Assembly: GCA_030147435.1 (NCBI GenBank)
Contig: JASKZX010000034.1
Coordinates: 1 to 6,487, forward strand
Direction: 5' to 3'
Length of the DNA: 6,487 bases
Source: Savagea sp.
GTDB taxonomy: Bacteria; Bacillota; Bacilli; Bacillales_A; Planococcaceae
The stretch's first letter is position 1, and every line of letters starts with the position of its first letter. A model generated the notes under the pieces. That model was not told the origin of the DNA and did not search any database. It saw only the letters and a program-made list of their open reading frames with translations. This document shows, piece after piece, positions 5,828-6,487 of this stretch. A program made the position numbers and the translations under genes.

Positions 5828-6487
5828 TTAATGATTAAACTGTTCTTTTAATAAAAATGTACATTCTTCGGCTGGGACCGGTCGGCTATAAAAGTACCCT
5901 TGACCGACTTGGCAACCGAGTTCGTGTAAAATTTCAGCTTGTGGTTTCGATTCGACACCTTCTGCAACGACATCTAATCCCGCTGTCGTTGCTAATGTCA
6001 CAATCGCACTAACAATCGCTTGGCTATCTTTATTTTCATCGATATCTTGAACGAAAGAACGGTCAATTTTCACCGTATCTACAGGTAGTTCTTTAATATA
6101 ACTAAATGTACTATACCCCGTTCCGAAATCATCAATAGCAACTGAGATCCCTATATTTCGAAGACGTTCTACGGCATTGCTTAACTCTTGACGATCAGCA
6201 AATGCGCTCTCTGTCAATTCAATTTCTAATAGCGCTGGATCTAAATCATATTTTTTCAAAGCGGCTCGAACGATATTTTCAATATTTGGATCTTCTAATT
6301 GAATCGATGACATATTTACAGCCATTTGGAATCGAGGGTATCCCTCATCTAACCACGCTCGTTTCTGTCGACACGCTTCATTTAAAATCCATTCGCCTAA
6401 TGGAATAATAATTTTTGTCTCTTCTGCAAGCGGGATAAATTTATCTGGAGCAATTCGTCCAAGATCTGGATGTACCCAACGTACGAG
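5828..6487 (-). CDS. EAL-domain c-di-GMP phosphodiesterase (C-terminal part; N-terminus outside window)
   Basis: EAL domains hydrolyse c-di-GMP to linear pGpG, favouring motility over biofilm. The visible 219 residues are the C-terminal part of the protein. The reading frame is open to the window edge and begins LVRW, so the edge cuts the EA-LVRW signature itself. The other active-site motifs are present in order: PDKFIPLAEE (about 14-23), VNMS (Asn58), ELTES (90-94), IDDFGTGYS (DD at 119-120), VKIDRSF (Lys140), AEGVES (Glu178) and GQGYFYSRP (Gln196). With the loop-6 DDFGTGYS intact, the domain should be catalytically competent, provided the hidden Glu of EAL is there. Many such proteins carry PAS or GGDEF domains in front, which cannot be checked. 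The ATG at 6325 (MAVNMSS) is an internal Met of the domain, not a start. The gene name cannot be assigned. Confidence 0.93.
   Translation of the reverse strand, partial: LVRWVHPDLGRIAPDKFIPLAEETKIIIPLGEWILNEACRQKRAWLDEGYPRFQMAVNMSSIQLEDPNIENIVRAALKKYDLDPALLEIELTESAFADRQELSNAVERLRNIGISVAIDDFGTGYSTFSYIKELPVDTVKIDRSFVQDIDENKDSQAIVSAIVTLATTAGLDVVAEGVESKPQAEILHELGCQVGQGYFYSRPVPAEECTFLLKEQFNH

Noticed and set aside
6323..6325. ATG at 6325 as the start of the EAL protein
   Set aside because: The same frame continues upstream to the window edge with conserved EAL residues (LVRW, PDKFIPLAEE), so this Met lies within the domain.
6202..6408. Plus-strand frame opposite the EAL gene
   Set aside because: Antisense to a conserved EAL domain; no ribosome site.

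Overview
The window looks like chromosomal core DNA of a Bacillaceae-type Firmicute. The base composition is low-GC, Shine-Dalgarno sites are strong, and the protein sequences and gene order closely resemble those of Bacillus and relatives; the genus cannot be fixed from the sequence alone. Every gene I can support lies on the minus strand, so the window reads from right to left.

Reading in the direction of transcription: (1) 6487-5828, the C-terminal 219 residues of an EAL-domain c-di-GMP phosphodiesterase, cut by the window edge inside its EAL signature and closed by a hairpin terminator. (2) 5704-4799, arginase (rocF) with its own candidate promoter and a strong terminator. (3) 4610-3386, sigW and rsiW, an ECF sigma factor and its membrane anti-sigma factor, one base apart, preceded by a textbook sigma-W autoregulatory promoter. 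(4) 3316-1, cdaA, cdaR and glmM: the membrane diadenylate cyclase, its extracytoplasmic YbbR-repeat partner, and phosphoglucosamine mutase, which continues past the left edge. A candidate extended -10 promoter sits between rsiW and cdaA, with no visible terminator there.

Functionally, sigW-rsiW senses envelope stress. cdaA-cdaR-glmM joins c-di-AMP synthesis (turgor, potassium and wall homeostasis) to the GlmM step that supplies amino sugar for peptidoglycan. RocF is an arginine-catabolic enzyme and looks like an independent unit between two terminators. The EAL protein works on a different second messenger, c-di-GMP.

I did not find a previously undescribed system. The points most worth a second look are the 60-residue acidic linker inserted between YbbR repeats 3 and 4 of CdaR, the start-site and promoter arrangement of cdaA, and possible sigma-W read-through into the c-di-AMP genes.
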